Assembly (NCBI GenBank): GCA_947632425.1
Contig: CANRPG010000039.1
Coordinates: forward strand, 1 to 12,353
DNA: 12,353 nucleotides
Reading direction: 5' to 3'
Source: an uncultured Clostridia bacterium
Lineage (GTDB): Bacteria > Bacillota > Clostridia > Oscillospirales > Ruminococcaceae
Position numbers and translations under genes: made by a program. The notes under the pieces were generated by a model. The model had not been told where the DNA came from. It worked only from the letters and a program-made list of their open reading frames with translations, and did not search any database. Below, piece after piece: positions 5,986-12,195 of this stretch (positions are counted from its first letter, which is position 1; each line of letters starts with the position of its first letter).

Positions 5986-6013
5986 ACCTCTAACCTCTAA
6001 CCTCTTGCCTCTA
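5986..6013 (-). repeat. Heptamer array, four units, supplying a stop codon
   Basis: Read on the minus strand: TAGAGGC, AAGAGGT, TAGAGGT, TAGAGGT. The first three bases of the array are the TAG stop codon of the cell-wall-binding repeat gene. The array ends just before the terminator hairpin, so like the array at 5776-5810 it lies in a 3' UTR in the purine-rich orientation. Confidence 0.8.
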
Positions 6014-7711
6014 GCCGGCTTTTCCGTCTGCGCCGATCTTCTTGCCGTCAACGGTGGTGCTGCGCGCCATTTTGCCGTCGTCGCCGAAATAATACCGCGC
6101 GCCGTCTATAGTCCGCCAGCCCGTCGCGTGCACGCCCTCTACAAAATAATACTTGTCCTTGTCGCCAAACCAGCCCGAAAACAGCTTGCCGTCAGCGCTG
6201 AACTTGTATACTATTCCGCCAATGTCGGTGTCTTTCGCCGCCGCCGAGCCGTCTTTTGTAAAGTAATACACCGCCTTGTCTATCTTGACCCACTTGTTCA
6301 CAGCCATTTTGCCGCTTGTGTCAAAATAGTACAGCTTTTTGTTGATAGTCAAAAGACCCACCATCATAATGTGCGTTTGCGGATCAAAGTAGTATTTGCT
6401 TCCGCCTACAGTCTGAAATCCCGTGCGGCAGTATCCGTTGTCGTCAAAGAAGTAGTAGTAATCATCTATCTTGACAAGCCCCTTTGCCTTTGTGAAGTTC
6501 TTCTTGTCGTAGTAGCAAAGCACCGTCTGCTCCTTGCCGTCAATAACGCCCTTTTCCTCGTGCCACTCTACCTTTGCGCGGAAGTTATCCTTGTCAAATT
6601 CGTATGTTATGCCGTCTATAGTGTGAGTGCCCGTTTGTGCGACGCCGTTTTCGTCAAAATAGCAAAGACCGTTCTCAACGCTTGCAAGCCCCGTCACCAT
6701 TTTTCCGCCAAGACCGAGATAGTAAGTCTTGCCGTCTATCACCTGCCAGCCGGTCAGCAGCTCGTAGCTGCCGTTGAAGTAGTATTTTGCCTTGTCAATG
6801 GTCTGCCAGCCTTTTACAGCGCCGTCTTTTTCGGTAATGTAGTACTTGTTTCCGCCTATGCTGCACCAGCCGCTCGCCTTAACGCCGTTGTCCTGATAGT
6901 AGAACAGCTTTCCGTCGATACTCAGCCAGCCTGTGTACATATTGCCGCTTTCATCGAAAAAGTAGTTGTCCTCGCCTATGGTAAGACCGCCGCGTATCAT
7001 CTTGCCGTCATCGCCGTACCAGCGGTATTTGCCGTCGTCGCTGACATGCCAGCCGGTAGTCATAGCTCCGTTTTCGGAAAAGAAGTATTCCGCGCCGTCA
7101 AGGACCTGCTCACCCGTAAGGTACTGACCGTCCTCGTCAAAATAATAGGTGTCGCCGCCTATTTCCGTAAAGCCGTGCGCCATGCCCTCGTCGGGTGTAA
7201 AATAATACTCTTTGCCATCTATCACAGACCACCCCTGTGCGGCGGTGCCGTCAGAGTTGAAATAGAAAGTTCCGCCGTCTTTTTCAAGAAAGCCTGCCTC
7301 TGTAAAGCCGTGCTCATCGAATATGAATTGCAGCCCGTCTATCTCCTGAACGCCCGTGTGAAATTCGCCCGTTTCTTCGTTAAAGCAGTATTCATCGCCG
7401 TCAATATCCACAACGCCGCGCTGAAGTATCCCGGCATTGTCGGCGTAATACGTTTTGCCGTCTTTTTCCTGCCAGCCGCTCAGAAGATAACCGTCGTCGG
7501 AAAACACATAGGTAACGTCGTCTATCATGTAAAAACCGGAAGCCTTGTCGCCGTCTTTTGAGATAACATAGTAATCTCCGCCGTTGTCGGTGTGCCAGCC
7601 GGGCGATAGGCGCTGTTTGTAGAATACATATTTGTATACGCCGCCGCCGATAAGAGCAGCCGCCCCCAGAGACAGCGCCGCATACGCGATCTTCTGTTTA
7701 ACAGTGACCAT
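6011..7711 (-). CDS. Membrane-anchored protein of ~25 cell-wall/glucan-binding repeats
   Basis: A 566-residue protein made almost entirely of choline-binding-type (CW_binding) repeats of about 20 residues, pattern x-G-W-x-x-I-D-G-K-x-Y-Y-F-x-x-D-G-x-M. I count about 25, with an irregular longer unit near the middle (WHEEKGVIDGKEQ region) and a degenerate last unit. Residues about 8-26 (IAYAALSLGAAALIGGGVY) after a Lys-containing start form one membrane segment with no clear cleavage site, so it is probably a signal anchor with the repeats outside. No catalytic domain is attached, unlike most proteins carrying these repeats. The repeats bind teichoic-acid choline or glucans in characterised members; the ligand here is unknown. 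An AGAGGT ribosome binding site lies 7 nt upstream. The start is 12 nt after the WYL gene's stop, so it is co-transcribed. Confidence 0.88.
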   Translation of the reverse strand: MVTVKQKIAYAALSLGAAALIGGGVYKYVFYKQRLSPGWHTDNGGDYYVISKDGDKASGFYMIDDVTYVFSDDGYLLSGWQEKDGKTYYADNAGILQRGVVDIDGDEYCFNEETGEFHTGVQEIDGLQFIFDEHGFTEAGFLEKDGGTFYFNSDGTAAQGWSVIDGKEYYFTPDEGMAHGFTEIGGDTYYFDEDGQYLTGEQVLDGAEYFFSENGAMTTGWHVSDDGKYRWYGDDGKMIRGGLTIGEDNYFFDESGNMYTGWLSIDGKLFYYQDNGVKASGWCSIGGNKYYITEKDGAVKGWQTIDKAKYYFNGSYELLTGWQVIDGKTYYLGLGGKMVTGLASVENGLCYFDENGVAQTGTHTIDGITYEFDKDNFRAKVEWHEEKGVIDGKEQTVLCYYDKKNFTKAKGLVKIDDYYYFFDDNGYCRTGFQTVGGSKYYFDPQTHIMMVGLLTINKKLYYFDTSGKMAVNKWVKIDKAVYYFTKDGSAAAKDTDIGGIVYKFSADGKLFSGWFGDKDKYYFVEGVHATGWRTIDGARYYFGDDGKMARSTTVDGKKIGADGKAG

Positions 7712-7723
7712 TTGTATACCTCT

Positions 7724-8710
7724 TTATTTGTACTGTTTCATTATCTTTTTGAGTTCTTTCTTCGCCTCGTCGACCACTTCGGCAGGCTCTACCACCTTAG
7801 CCTTGTCGCCGAACTTGAAAAGCCAGCCCCAGAAAGGCGGAGATATCTGCACATCGGTCTTTATAACGAACCTGTCCTCCGATACCTTTCTGCATACCAC
7901 CTTCTGACCGAAGCGGTCTATAACAGCGTTCATAAGGTCTTTGTCAAATTCTATAGTTACGGTCTGTTCCGTGCCGCCGTACATGCTGTAGAGAGACAGC
8001 TGCGCCTTCGCCAGGGCCTCCTCGTCGATAGAGAGCTGCACCCTGTTTTCGTCGGTTATCTCAACGCTTTCCAGCCTGTCCACCCTGTAGCGCGAAATGC
8101 CCTCGTGCTTTTCGCAGTAGCATACAAGATAGTAGTTGTCCTCCTCCCAAGTCAGGTAAAGGGGAGATACCGTGTATACATAGCCTTCGTGGCGAAGCTT
8201 CTTGCGCTTTTCAATGTCGTAGTATGCCAGCTTGAAGGTTATCTTCTTGTTGGTTCTTATAGCCTCGTGAATGGCGTTTACGGTGTAGTATATCTTCTCG
8301 TTGAAAGCCTTCACCCTGCTTGAAACGTGAATCTCGCGACCCAGCGAGGGCGCATCGAACTTGTTGGTAAGCGTTTGCAGCTTTTGTATAAGCTCTTTCG
8401 ATTTTCTTTTTGTAAGGAATTTGCAGGACGATATTGCATCTGCGAGAATATAAAGCTCCTCAGTCTGAAACAGCCGCGATGCAAGATAATAGTCGTTAGC
8501 GTGACCTCTCCTGCGCGTAACTATGTCCATGCCGCTCTCGATAAGCGTGTTTATGTCGTCATAGACCGTCTTTCTCTCGCACGAAATGCCATAGCCTGCC
8601 ATGTAGTCGATTATCTCTCCCACCGTGACCGCGTTGTCCTCGTTTGTCTGCGTTTCAAAAAAATCTTTCAAAAGCAGTATCTTGTTCTTCTGCCTGCCTG
8701 TACCTGCCAT
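7724..8710 (-). CDS. WYL-domain transcriptional regulator
   Basis: A 328-residue regulator in the usual order. An N-terminal winged helix-turn-helix covers about residues 8-62, with recognition helix CERKTVYDDINTL at 44-56. A WYL domain spans about residues 140-215, with the signature strand DNYYLVCYC near 191-199 and the ligand-contact motif SRYRVDRL at 206-213. A C-terminal WCX-like extension covers about 245-325. WYL proteins bind small ligands or nucleic acid ends and repress or activate nearby genes; some control defence islands, but no defence gene is visible here. A strong AAGGAGG (8720-8726) lies inside the end of the DUF896 gene, whose stop is only 4 nt upstream. It is therefore in one operon with DUF896 and the repeat protein, and may autoregulate that operon. 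Confidence 0.92.
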   Translation of the reverse strand: MAGTGRQKNKILLLKDFFETQTNEDNAVTVGEIIDYMAGYGISCERKTVYDDINTLIESGMDIVTRRRGHANDYYLASRLFQTEELYILADAISSCKFLTKRKSKELIQKLQTLTNKFDAPSLGREIHVSSRVKAFNEKIYYTVNAIHEAIRTNKKITFKLAYYDIEKRKKLRHEGYVYTVSPLYLTWEEDNYYLVCYCEKHEGISRYRVDRLESVEITDENRVQLSIDEEALAKAQLSLYSMYGGTEQTVTIEFDKDLMNAVIDRFGQKVVCRKVSEDRFVIKTDVQISPPFWGWLFKFGDKAKVVEPAEVVDEAKKELKKIMKQYK

Positions 8711-8714
8711 AATT

Positions 8715-8924
8715 TTAGTCCTCCTTGTTTTCTTTAACTTTTTTAATAGTCCCGTCGGGCTCTATAATGCTTATGTTTTCAAGCTGCGCGCGCAGGTTTC
8801 CCGTAAATGCCGCGCGGTATTCCTGCCGCAGAGCCTCGCGCTCCGCCTTTTCTTCATCGGTAAGTTCTCTTTGCCGTGAAATACGCGTAAGCTGCGATAT
8901 TCTGTCTATCTTTTTCTGCTCCAT
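8715..8924 (-). CDS. DUF896 (YnzC-like) small cytoplasmic protein
   Basis: A 69-residue protein starting MEQKKIDRISQLTRISRQ. It matches the DUF896 pattern of a helical hairpin, RIxxLxxxxRxxxLTxEEKxExxxLRxEYxxxFxxNxRAQL, followed by a short NISIIEPDG segment. Function is unknown; in Bacillus subtilis ynzC lies in the LexA-controlled yneA-yneB-ynzC operon. Start choice: the frame is open back to 9065, but the ATG at 8924 has AGAGGT at 8931-8936 and restores the family's length and N-terminus. The promoter at 8958-8986 also excludes the longer form. It is the first gene of the operon with the WYL regulator and repeat protein, and is divergent from a sigma-like operon whose 5' region carries a LexA-like palindrome. 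Confidence 0.9.
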   Translation of the reverse strand: MEQKKIDRISQLTRISRQRELTDEEKAEREALRQEYRAAFTGNLRAQLENISIIEPDGTIKKVKENKED

Positions 8925-8957
8925 AAAAACACCTCTGAAAACACTTTCTAAAAATAT

Positions 8958-8986
8958 ATTATAGCACACAATATACATAAAATCAA
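8958..8986 (-). promoter_or_regulatory. Promoter of the DUF896-WYL-repeat protein operon
   Basis: On the minus strand, TTGATT (8981-8986), a 17-nt spacer and a perfect TATAAT (8958-8963). Initiation is expected near 8951, about 27 nt before the DUF896 start codon. Confidence 0.75.
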
Positions 8987-9036
8987 TATCAAATTCTGCG
9001 TAATGTCCAAAAAATTTCCCTGCGGTAAAAAAGGTG

Positions 9037-9065
9037 TTGACAACCGGGAAAAATTGTGTTAGCAT
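9037..9065 (+). promoter_or_regulatory. Promoter of the sigma-like operon
   Basis: TTGACA (9037-9042), a 17-nt spacer and TAGCAT (9060-9065): perfect -35, weaker -10. Initiation near 9072 places the palindrome at 9076-9095 just downstream of the start, a common repressor position. Confidence 0.6.
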
Positions 9066-9075
9066 ATAAGCAGAA

Positions 9076-9095
9076 AAAAGAACAAATGTTCTTTT
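9076..9095. promoter_or_regulatory. LexA-like operator palindrome
   Basis: AAAAGAAC (9076-9083), AAAT, GTTCTTTT (9088-9095): an 8-bp perfect inverted repeat. The core GAACAAATGTTC fits the Gram-positive SOS box pattern GAACRNRYGTTY; only the outermost C and G/C bases of the Bacillus consensus are missing. Another repressor with a similar palindrome is possible. Confidence 0.5.
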
Positions 9096-9129
9096 AACAC
9101 TCGACTAACATTCAAGGAAGGACGGATAA

Positions 9130-9141
9130 ATGAAAAGATGA
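9130..9141 (+). other. Three-codon leader ORF (Met-Lys-Arg-stop)
   Basis: ATG AAA AGA TGA. The ribosome binding site AAGGAAGG (9114-9121) is 8 nt before this ATG but 16 nt before the next gene's ATG at 9138. The TGA at 9139-9141 overlaps that ATG (ATGA). This suggests initiation on the minigene followed by re-initiation on the main frame. It may instead reflect a loosely spaced ribosome binding site. Confidence 0.45.
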
Positions 9142-9392
9142 TGAGTATGTCCCGGTTGATAGCCCAGTACGAAAGAGATGCAGACAAACTGCTGGAAAGG
9201 ATAGCATTTGTAAAAGAGCAGATGAGAGCCGACCCCGACCGCAGCAAAATGCCGCAGTACCGCAGGCGGATAGAGGTGCTTTATGAGGAGCACGGCGATA
9301 TCATGCAGGTGATATGTCAGCTGCTGCCGTATCTGGAAAGGGAAAAGGAACTTGTGGAAAGGGAGACAGGTGAGAGAGACGGCGCAGCTTAA
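9138..9392 (+). CDS. Small helical hypothetical protein preceding a sigma-like gene
   Basis: An 84-residue charged, helical protein (MMSMSRLIAQYERDADKLLE at the N-terminus; YLEREKELVERETGERD near the end). It has no membrane segment or signal. The heptad-like spacing of Leu and Ile suggests a coiled coil or helical bundle. The start could be 9138, 9141 or 9147; none is well spaced from the AAGGAAGG at 9114-9121, which instead suits a three-codon leader ORF that ends on this start. Its 3' end overlaps the next gene, so they are likely translationally coupled. The pair resembles the two halves of phage-type single-chain regulators (helical N-terminus plus sigma region-4 HTH, as in ArpU/DUF1492-like proteins), which is a structural analogy, not a demonstrated match. 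Confidence 0.7.
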   Translation: MMSMSRLIAQYERDADKLLERIAFVKEQMRADPDRSKMPQYRRRIEVLYEEHGDIMQVICQLLPYLEREKELVERETGERDGAA

Positions 9393-9723
9393 AAGGGTCA
9401 GCTATGACGAGATAAAAGACAGTGTTGCAGACCGCAGGCGCGCCGTTTCAGACGAGGAGAGAATGAGCAGCCGTGTGCGCTCACAAATTGTGCGGCAGGC
9501 GCTGGAAAGCGGTCTTACAGCGCGGCAGAAAGAGTATTTTATCCTGCGCTACTGCGAGGGGCTCAGCGGTCAGCAAATTGCCGATATGTACGGCGTGAGC
9601 CGTTCGTCAGTGTGCGTAACGCTGAGGCGTGCAAAGGCGCGTATATCAAAGCTTTTGGGCGCACAGCGGCTTCGCGAGGAAGTAATAAACCTGATGATGA
9701 ACGAATTTTCTCAAAGTCATTGA
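9370..9723 (+). CDS. Sigma-70 region 4-like HTH protein
   Basis: A 117-residue protein from a GTG start with GGGAG a few bases upstream; a TTG at 9352 is the alternative. The C-terminal half is a sigma region 4 helix-turn-helix: SGLTARQKEYFILRYCEGLS, then QQIADMYGVSRSSVCVTLRRAKARISKLL. There is no region 2, so it should not work alone as a full sigma factor. It more likely binds DNA as a regulator, or pairs with the upstream 84-residue protein. It overlaps that gene by 23 nt, indicating coupled expression. The TTGACA of the next promoter begins one base before its stop codon. The phage-like character of such short region-4 proteins hints at a prophage origin, but no other phage gene is present in the window. 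Confidence 0.82.
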   Translation: MRETAQLKRVSYDEIKDSVADRRRAVSDEERMSSRVRSQIVRQALESGLTARQKEYFILRYCEGLSGQQIADMYGVSRSSVCVTLRRAKARISKLLGAQRLREEVINLMMNEFSQSH

Positions 9724-9748
9724 CAAAAGGACAATTATATTGTATAAT
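9720..9748 (+). promoter_or_regulatory. Perfect-consensus promoter of the coiled-coil membrane protein gene
   Basis: TTGACA (9720-9725), 17-nt spacer, TATAAT (9743-9748), all consensus. The TGA stop of the preceding gene lies within the -35 box. Initiation is expected near 9755. Confidence 0.85.
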
Positions 9749-9788
9749 TAATTATATATATTCAGTTTTGACTTTGGAGGGGATCTCT

Positions 9789-11399
9789 ATGGCTGATGCG
9801 GCAGAGCTGCAAAAGATACAGCAGACACTCGATTATTTCAACAGATATTACGAATTTGATTCTTCTATCAAAACATTGAAGGAAAACCGCTTGCAGCTGG
9901 AAAAGTATATCCAGACCAAGCACACCGTTGAAAGCAAGTTTGACGTTGACGGCAAGACCAAGAAGTCGCTGATGATAGCTGCCGCGGCGGCTGTTGTGGG
10001 CGCGCTGATAGTGCTTCTGGTCACCGGCTTTTCGTTCAGCATTGTAAGCATAATAGTCGCTGTAGCAGTGGCGGCAGTGCTGGGCGGCGGCGTGTTTATC
10101 GGCTTTAAAATGTACCTTAAAAAGCAGGTAGACTTAAAATGGGCTGAACAGCAGAAAGCCAACGAGGACTTGCAGCGGCAGATAGAGGATATTGACGATC
10201 GCTGCCGCAGACTTGACGACCAGAAGCAAGGGTATCTGGGCGGTCTTGAAGAAAAAGGTCTTGTTGTTATACCTACAAAATATCTTATAGAAGCTGAAAA
10301 AATTGCTTCTTATGTTCGCGAAGATAAGTGCGCAACTGCCGAAGAGGCGGTAAAGATGTTCGAGGAAGAACAGGTGCGCCTGAAAGAAAAGGCTATTGCA
10401 GACAGGAAAAAGCGCGACGAAGAAGCCAAGCAGAGAGCCGCTAAGCTCGAGCAGCAAAGGCGCGAGCGCCAAAAAGAGCTTGAAATGCAGCGCGCCCTTG
10501 AAGAGCAGATGAGAGAAAGTGCGCTTGAAAAAGAAAGAACTGCCGCCGTAGAGGAAGCCGAAAAGCCGAAGCAGAGCGGTCTTTCTATGTCGGGCGGCGC
10601 AAAGAAAACGCAGGAGGCGAAAGAAACGCCCAAAGCTCCCGAGCCCGAGCATATACCTGCTCCCGAGCCGGTCAAGGCTCAGCCGGTTGCGCCCACCCCT
10701 GCTCAGCCCGAGGAAGAAAGACCTCACGGCGGACTTTCACTCGCTGGAAAAAAGGGCGAGCATACACCTCAGCGTATGGCACAGCCTGTTCGTACACAGC
10801 AGCAGCCTACAGAAGAAGCGAAACCACAGGAAGAAAGAGCGCAAAGGTTCAGCGGTCTGTCGCTTTCGGGCAGAAGTGATGCAAAGAAAAAGCACCCTGC
10901 CCCCACGCCCAAGCCCAAGAACGAGCCTATTCACCTTGTGGACGACATTGACGACAACATAGTAGACGAGGAGACCGCGGATCTCGAGAATATGATGAAG
11001 GATCTGCTGTCGCCCAGCCATAATTCGTCGCCGCTGTTCAGAAATCCCATACACAAAGATGTTGCGCCCACGCGCGATGTGTCGGGCGTAAACAATGTAT
11101 CGCAGGAAGATGACTTTGACGAGCTGGCATTTTTAGATGAGCCCAAGGCTGCGGAAGCTCCTGAAGTTCCTACAGTACCCGAAGAGCCTACAGTTCCCGA
11201 AGTACCGGCAGAAGAACCGCCGGCTGCACCTACAGATCCTACAGAGCCGGAAGAACCCGAAGTACCTGTAGTTACCGAAGTGCTTGTAGCACCCGAAGAG
11301 CCAGCAGCCCCCGAAGTACACACAGTTCCTACAGAGTCGGAAGTTCCCGAAGAGCCGCCTAAATCCATAGGCTGGGCAATGGCTAAGAAGAAAAAATAA
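9789..11399 (+). CDS. Two-TM coiled-coil protein with disordered Pro/Glu-rich C-terminus
   Basis: A 536-residue protein of unknown function. Order: helical N-terminus (1-58), two membrane segments (about 61-80 and 84-106, so both ends are probably cytoplasmic), and charged coiled coil (about 115-260, with runs such as KKRDEEAKQRAAKLEQQRRE). The disordered region carries three copies of a short motif, SGLSMSG (263-269), GGLSLAG (314-320) and SGLSLSG (355-361), each followed by Lys or Arg-rich residues. Next come an acidic stretch (HLVDDIDDNIVDEETADLENMM, 382-403) and a Pro/Glu/Val repeat tail (452-524), ending GWAMAKKKK. Start: GGAGG at 9776-9780 before ATG 9789; the open frame back to 9612 has no support. 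It has its own perfect promoter, and no terminator separates it from the rplJ promoter. The layout suggests a membrane scaffold or cell-envelope organiser, which is inference only. Confidence 0.88.
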   Translation: MADAAELQKIQQTLDYFNRYYEFDSSIKTLKENRLQLEKYIQTKHTVESKFDVDGKTKKSLMIAAAAAVVGALIVLLVTGFSFSIVSIIVAVAVAAVLGGGVFIGFKMYLKKQVDLKWAEQQKANEDLQRQIEDIDDRCRRLDDQKQGYLGGLEEKGLVVIPTKYLIEAEKIASYVREDKCATAEEAVKMFEEEQVRLKEKAIADRKKRDEEAKQRAAKLEQQRRERQKELEMQRALEEQMRESALEKERTAAVEEAEKPKQSGLSMSGGAKKTQEAKETPKAPEPEHIPAPEPVKAQPVAPTPAQPEEERPHGGLSLAGKKGEHTPQRMAQPVRTQQQPTEEAKPQEERAQRFSGLSLSGRSDAKKKHPAPTPKPKNEPIHLVDDIDDNIVDEETADLENMMKDLLSPSHNSSPLFRNPIHKDVAPTRDVSGVNNVSQEDDFDELAFLDEPKAAEAPEVPTVPEEPTVPEVPAEEPPAAPTDPTEPEEPEVPVVTEVLVAPEEPAAPEVHTVPTESEVPEEPPKSIGWAMAKKKK

Positions 11400-11416
11400 A
11401 AATTTGTAAAAAACTA

Positions 11417-11445
11417 TTGACAAACCGTTTTAGGTGTGTTATAAT
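11417..11445 (+). promoter_or_regulatory. Perfect-consensus promoter of rplJ-rplL
   Basis: TTGACA (11417-11422), 17-nt spacer, TATAAT (11440-11445), matching consensus fully, as expected for a highly expressed ribosomal operon. Initiation near 11452. Confidence 0.9.
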
Positions 11446-11451
11446 ATGCTT

Positions 11452-11573
11452 TGCATTCGTATCTAAAGACAGTCGGTGAGGCAACTCGTAAGTCCGACCG
11501 AGGAAAGAATAGCAAGGTTGAATAATGACTTTGTGTCCTTTTCTCGCTATTTGTGGGGAAAGGACTTTTCTTT
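11452..11573 (+). promoter_or_regulatory. L10 leader (autoregulatory rplJ 5' UTR)
   Basis: The 5' UTR of rplJ is about 160 nt and carries an L10-leader-like structure. AGTCGG (11471-11476) can pair with the CCGAC at 11494-11498, enclosing GAG-GCAA-CTC, followed by CCGAGG. This resembles the conserved Gram-positive leader bound by the L10-(L12)4 complex. AATAGC near 11508-11513 can pair with GCTATT at 11546-11551 as an alternative to the downstream terminator. Excess L10 would favour termination; this is established for the family and inferred here. Confidence 0.8.
11535..11573 (+). terminator. Attenuator terminator in the rplJ leader
   Basis: GTCCTTTTC (11535-11543) pairs with GGAAAGGAC (11557-11565) over 9 bp with one wobble, followed by TTTTCTTT. 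It stands 39 nt before the rplJ start, the position expected for an attenuator. Confidence 0.8.
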
Positions 11574-11611
11574 ACGATACCGTGCGAAATTATCGCAAAG
11601 AGGTGAAGAAA

Positions 11612-12121
11612 ATGCCAAGTGAGAAGATACTGCTCAAAAAGCAAGAAAGAGTCAAGGAACTGTCACAGCTTCTGGAGTCCTCAGCAGCAGGCGTTATTGT
11701 GGACTACAAGGGCATCACGGTGGAAGAAGATACTGCGCTTCGCCGCACGCTCAGAGAAGCAGGCGTGAAGTATTTTGTTGAGAAGAACACAATGCTTCGT
11801 TTCGCCGTTAAAAATGCAGGTCTTGACGGACTTACGGACGTTCTCGAGGGTACAACAGCAATAGCCGTTTCAGAGCATGACGAAACAGCCGCCGCAAGAA
11901 TACTGGGTGAGTTTGCTGAAAAAGCAGGCGACGCTAAGTTTGACCTTAAAGCAGGTTTTATCGGCAAGGAGATCTACGATAAAGCAGGCGTTGAGGCTCT
12001 CTCGAAAATACCTTCAAAAGATGTGCTTCTGGCACAGCTGGTCGGCTCTCTGCAAGGTCCGCTCCAGAAACTCGCTGCAACGCTCCAGGCAGTTGCAGAC
12101 AAAAACGGCGATGCTGCATAA
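11612..12121 (+). CDS. rplJ: 50S ribosomal protein L10
   Basis: A 169-residue L10, base of the ribosomal stalk. It anchors L7/L12 dimers and, with them, represses its own operon through the leader. The N-terminal domain shows the classical pattern: SEKILLKKQERVKELSQLL, then GVIVDYKGITVEEDTALRR, the LREAGVKYFVEKNTML stretch and LEGTTAIAVS. The C-terminal helix that binds L7/L12 dimers is LLAQLVGSLQGPLQKLAATL. Length is normal for bacteria. Start: ATG 11612 with AAAGAGGTG at 11597-11605; the frame is open to 11525, but that stretch belongs to the leader and attenuator. rplL follows after 74 nt. Confidence 0.97.
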   Translation: MPSEKILLKKQERVKELSQLLESSAAGVIVDYKGITVEEDTALRRTLREAGVKYFVEKNTMLRFAVKNAGLDGLTDVLEGTTAIAVSEHDETAAARILGEFAEKAGDAKFDLKAGFIGKEIYDKAGVEALSKIPSKDVLLAQLVGSLQGPLQKLAATLQAVADKNGDAA

Positions 12122-12195
12122 GCAGTCGGCGTAAAACATCAGGCGCGGCGCGTGCCGCATAACAAAATCTATTTTTAAAAAGGAGAAGAATTATC

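Noticed and set aside
6005..7561. Long open frame (518 codons) on the plus strand
   Set aside because: It is the antisense shadow of the repetitive cell-wall-binding gene. The minus-strand translation has clear repeats, a membrane anchor and a ribosome binding site, whereas the plus-strand product is Val/Ala-rich without family features.
8925..9065. Longer DUF896 protein starting at 9065
   Set aside because: The extension covers the operon's own promoter and is hydrophobic, unlike the family. The ATG at 8924 has a ribosome binding site and gives the family length.
9612..9788. Longer start for the coiled-coil membrane protein
   Set aside because: The extension overlaps the sigma-like gene and the perfect promoter at 9720-9748. 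ATG 9789 has GGAGG upstream.
11144..11360. Pro/Glu/Val-coding repeats at the 3' end of the coiled-coil gene as a DNA repeat locus
   Set aside because: The DNA repetition is imperfect and follows the amino-acid pattern in frame, so it is a low-complexity protein tail rather than an independent element.
11525..11611. Longer rplJ start
   Set aside because: This stretch is the L10 leader and attenuator, and L10 proteins begin with the segment encoded from 11612.
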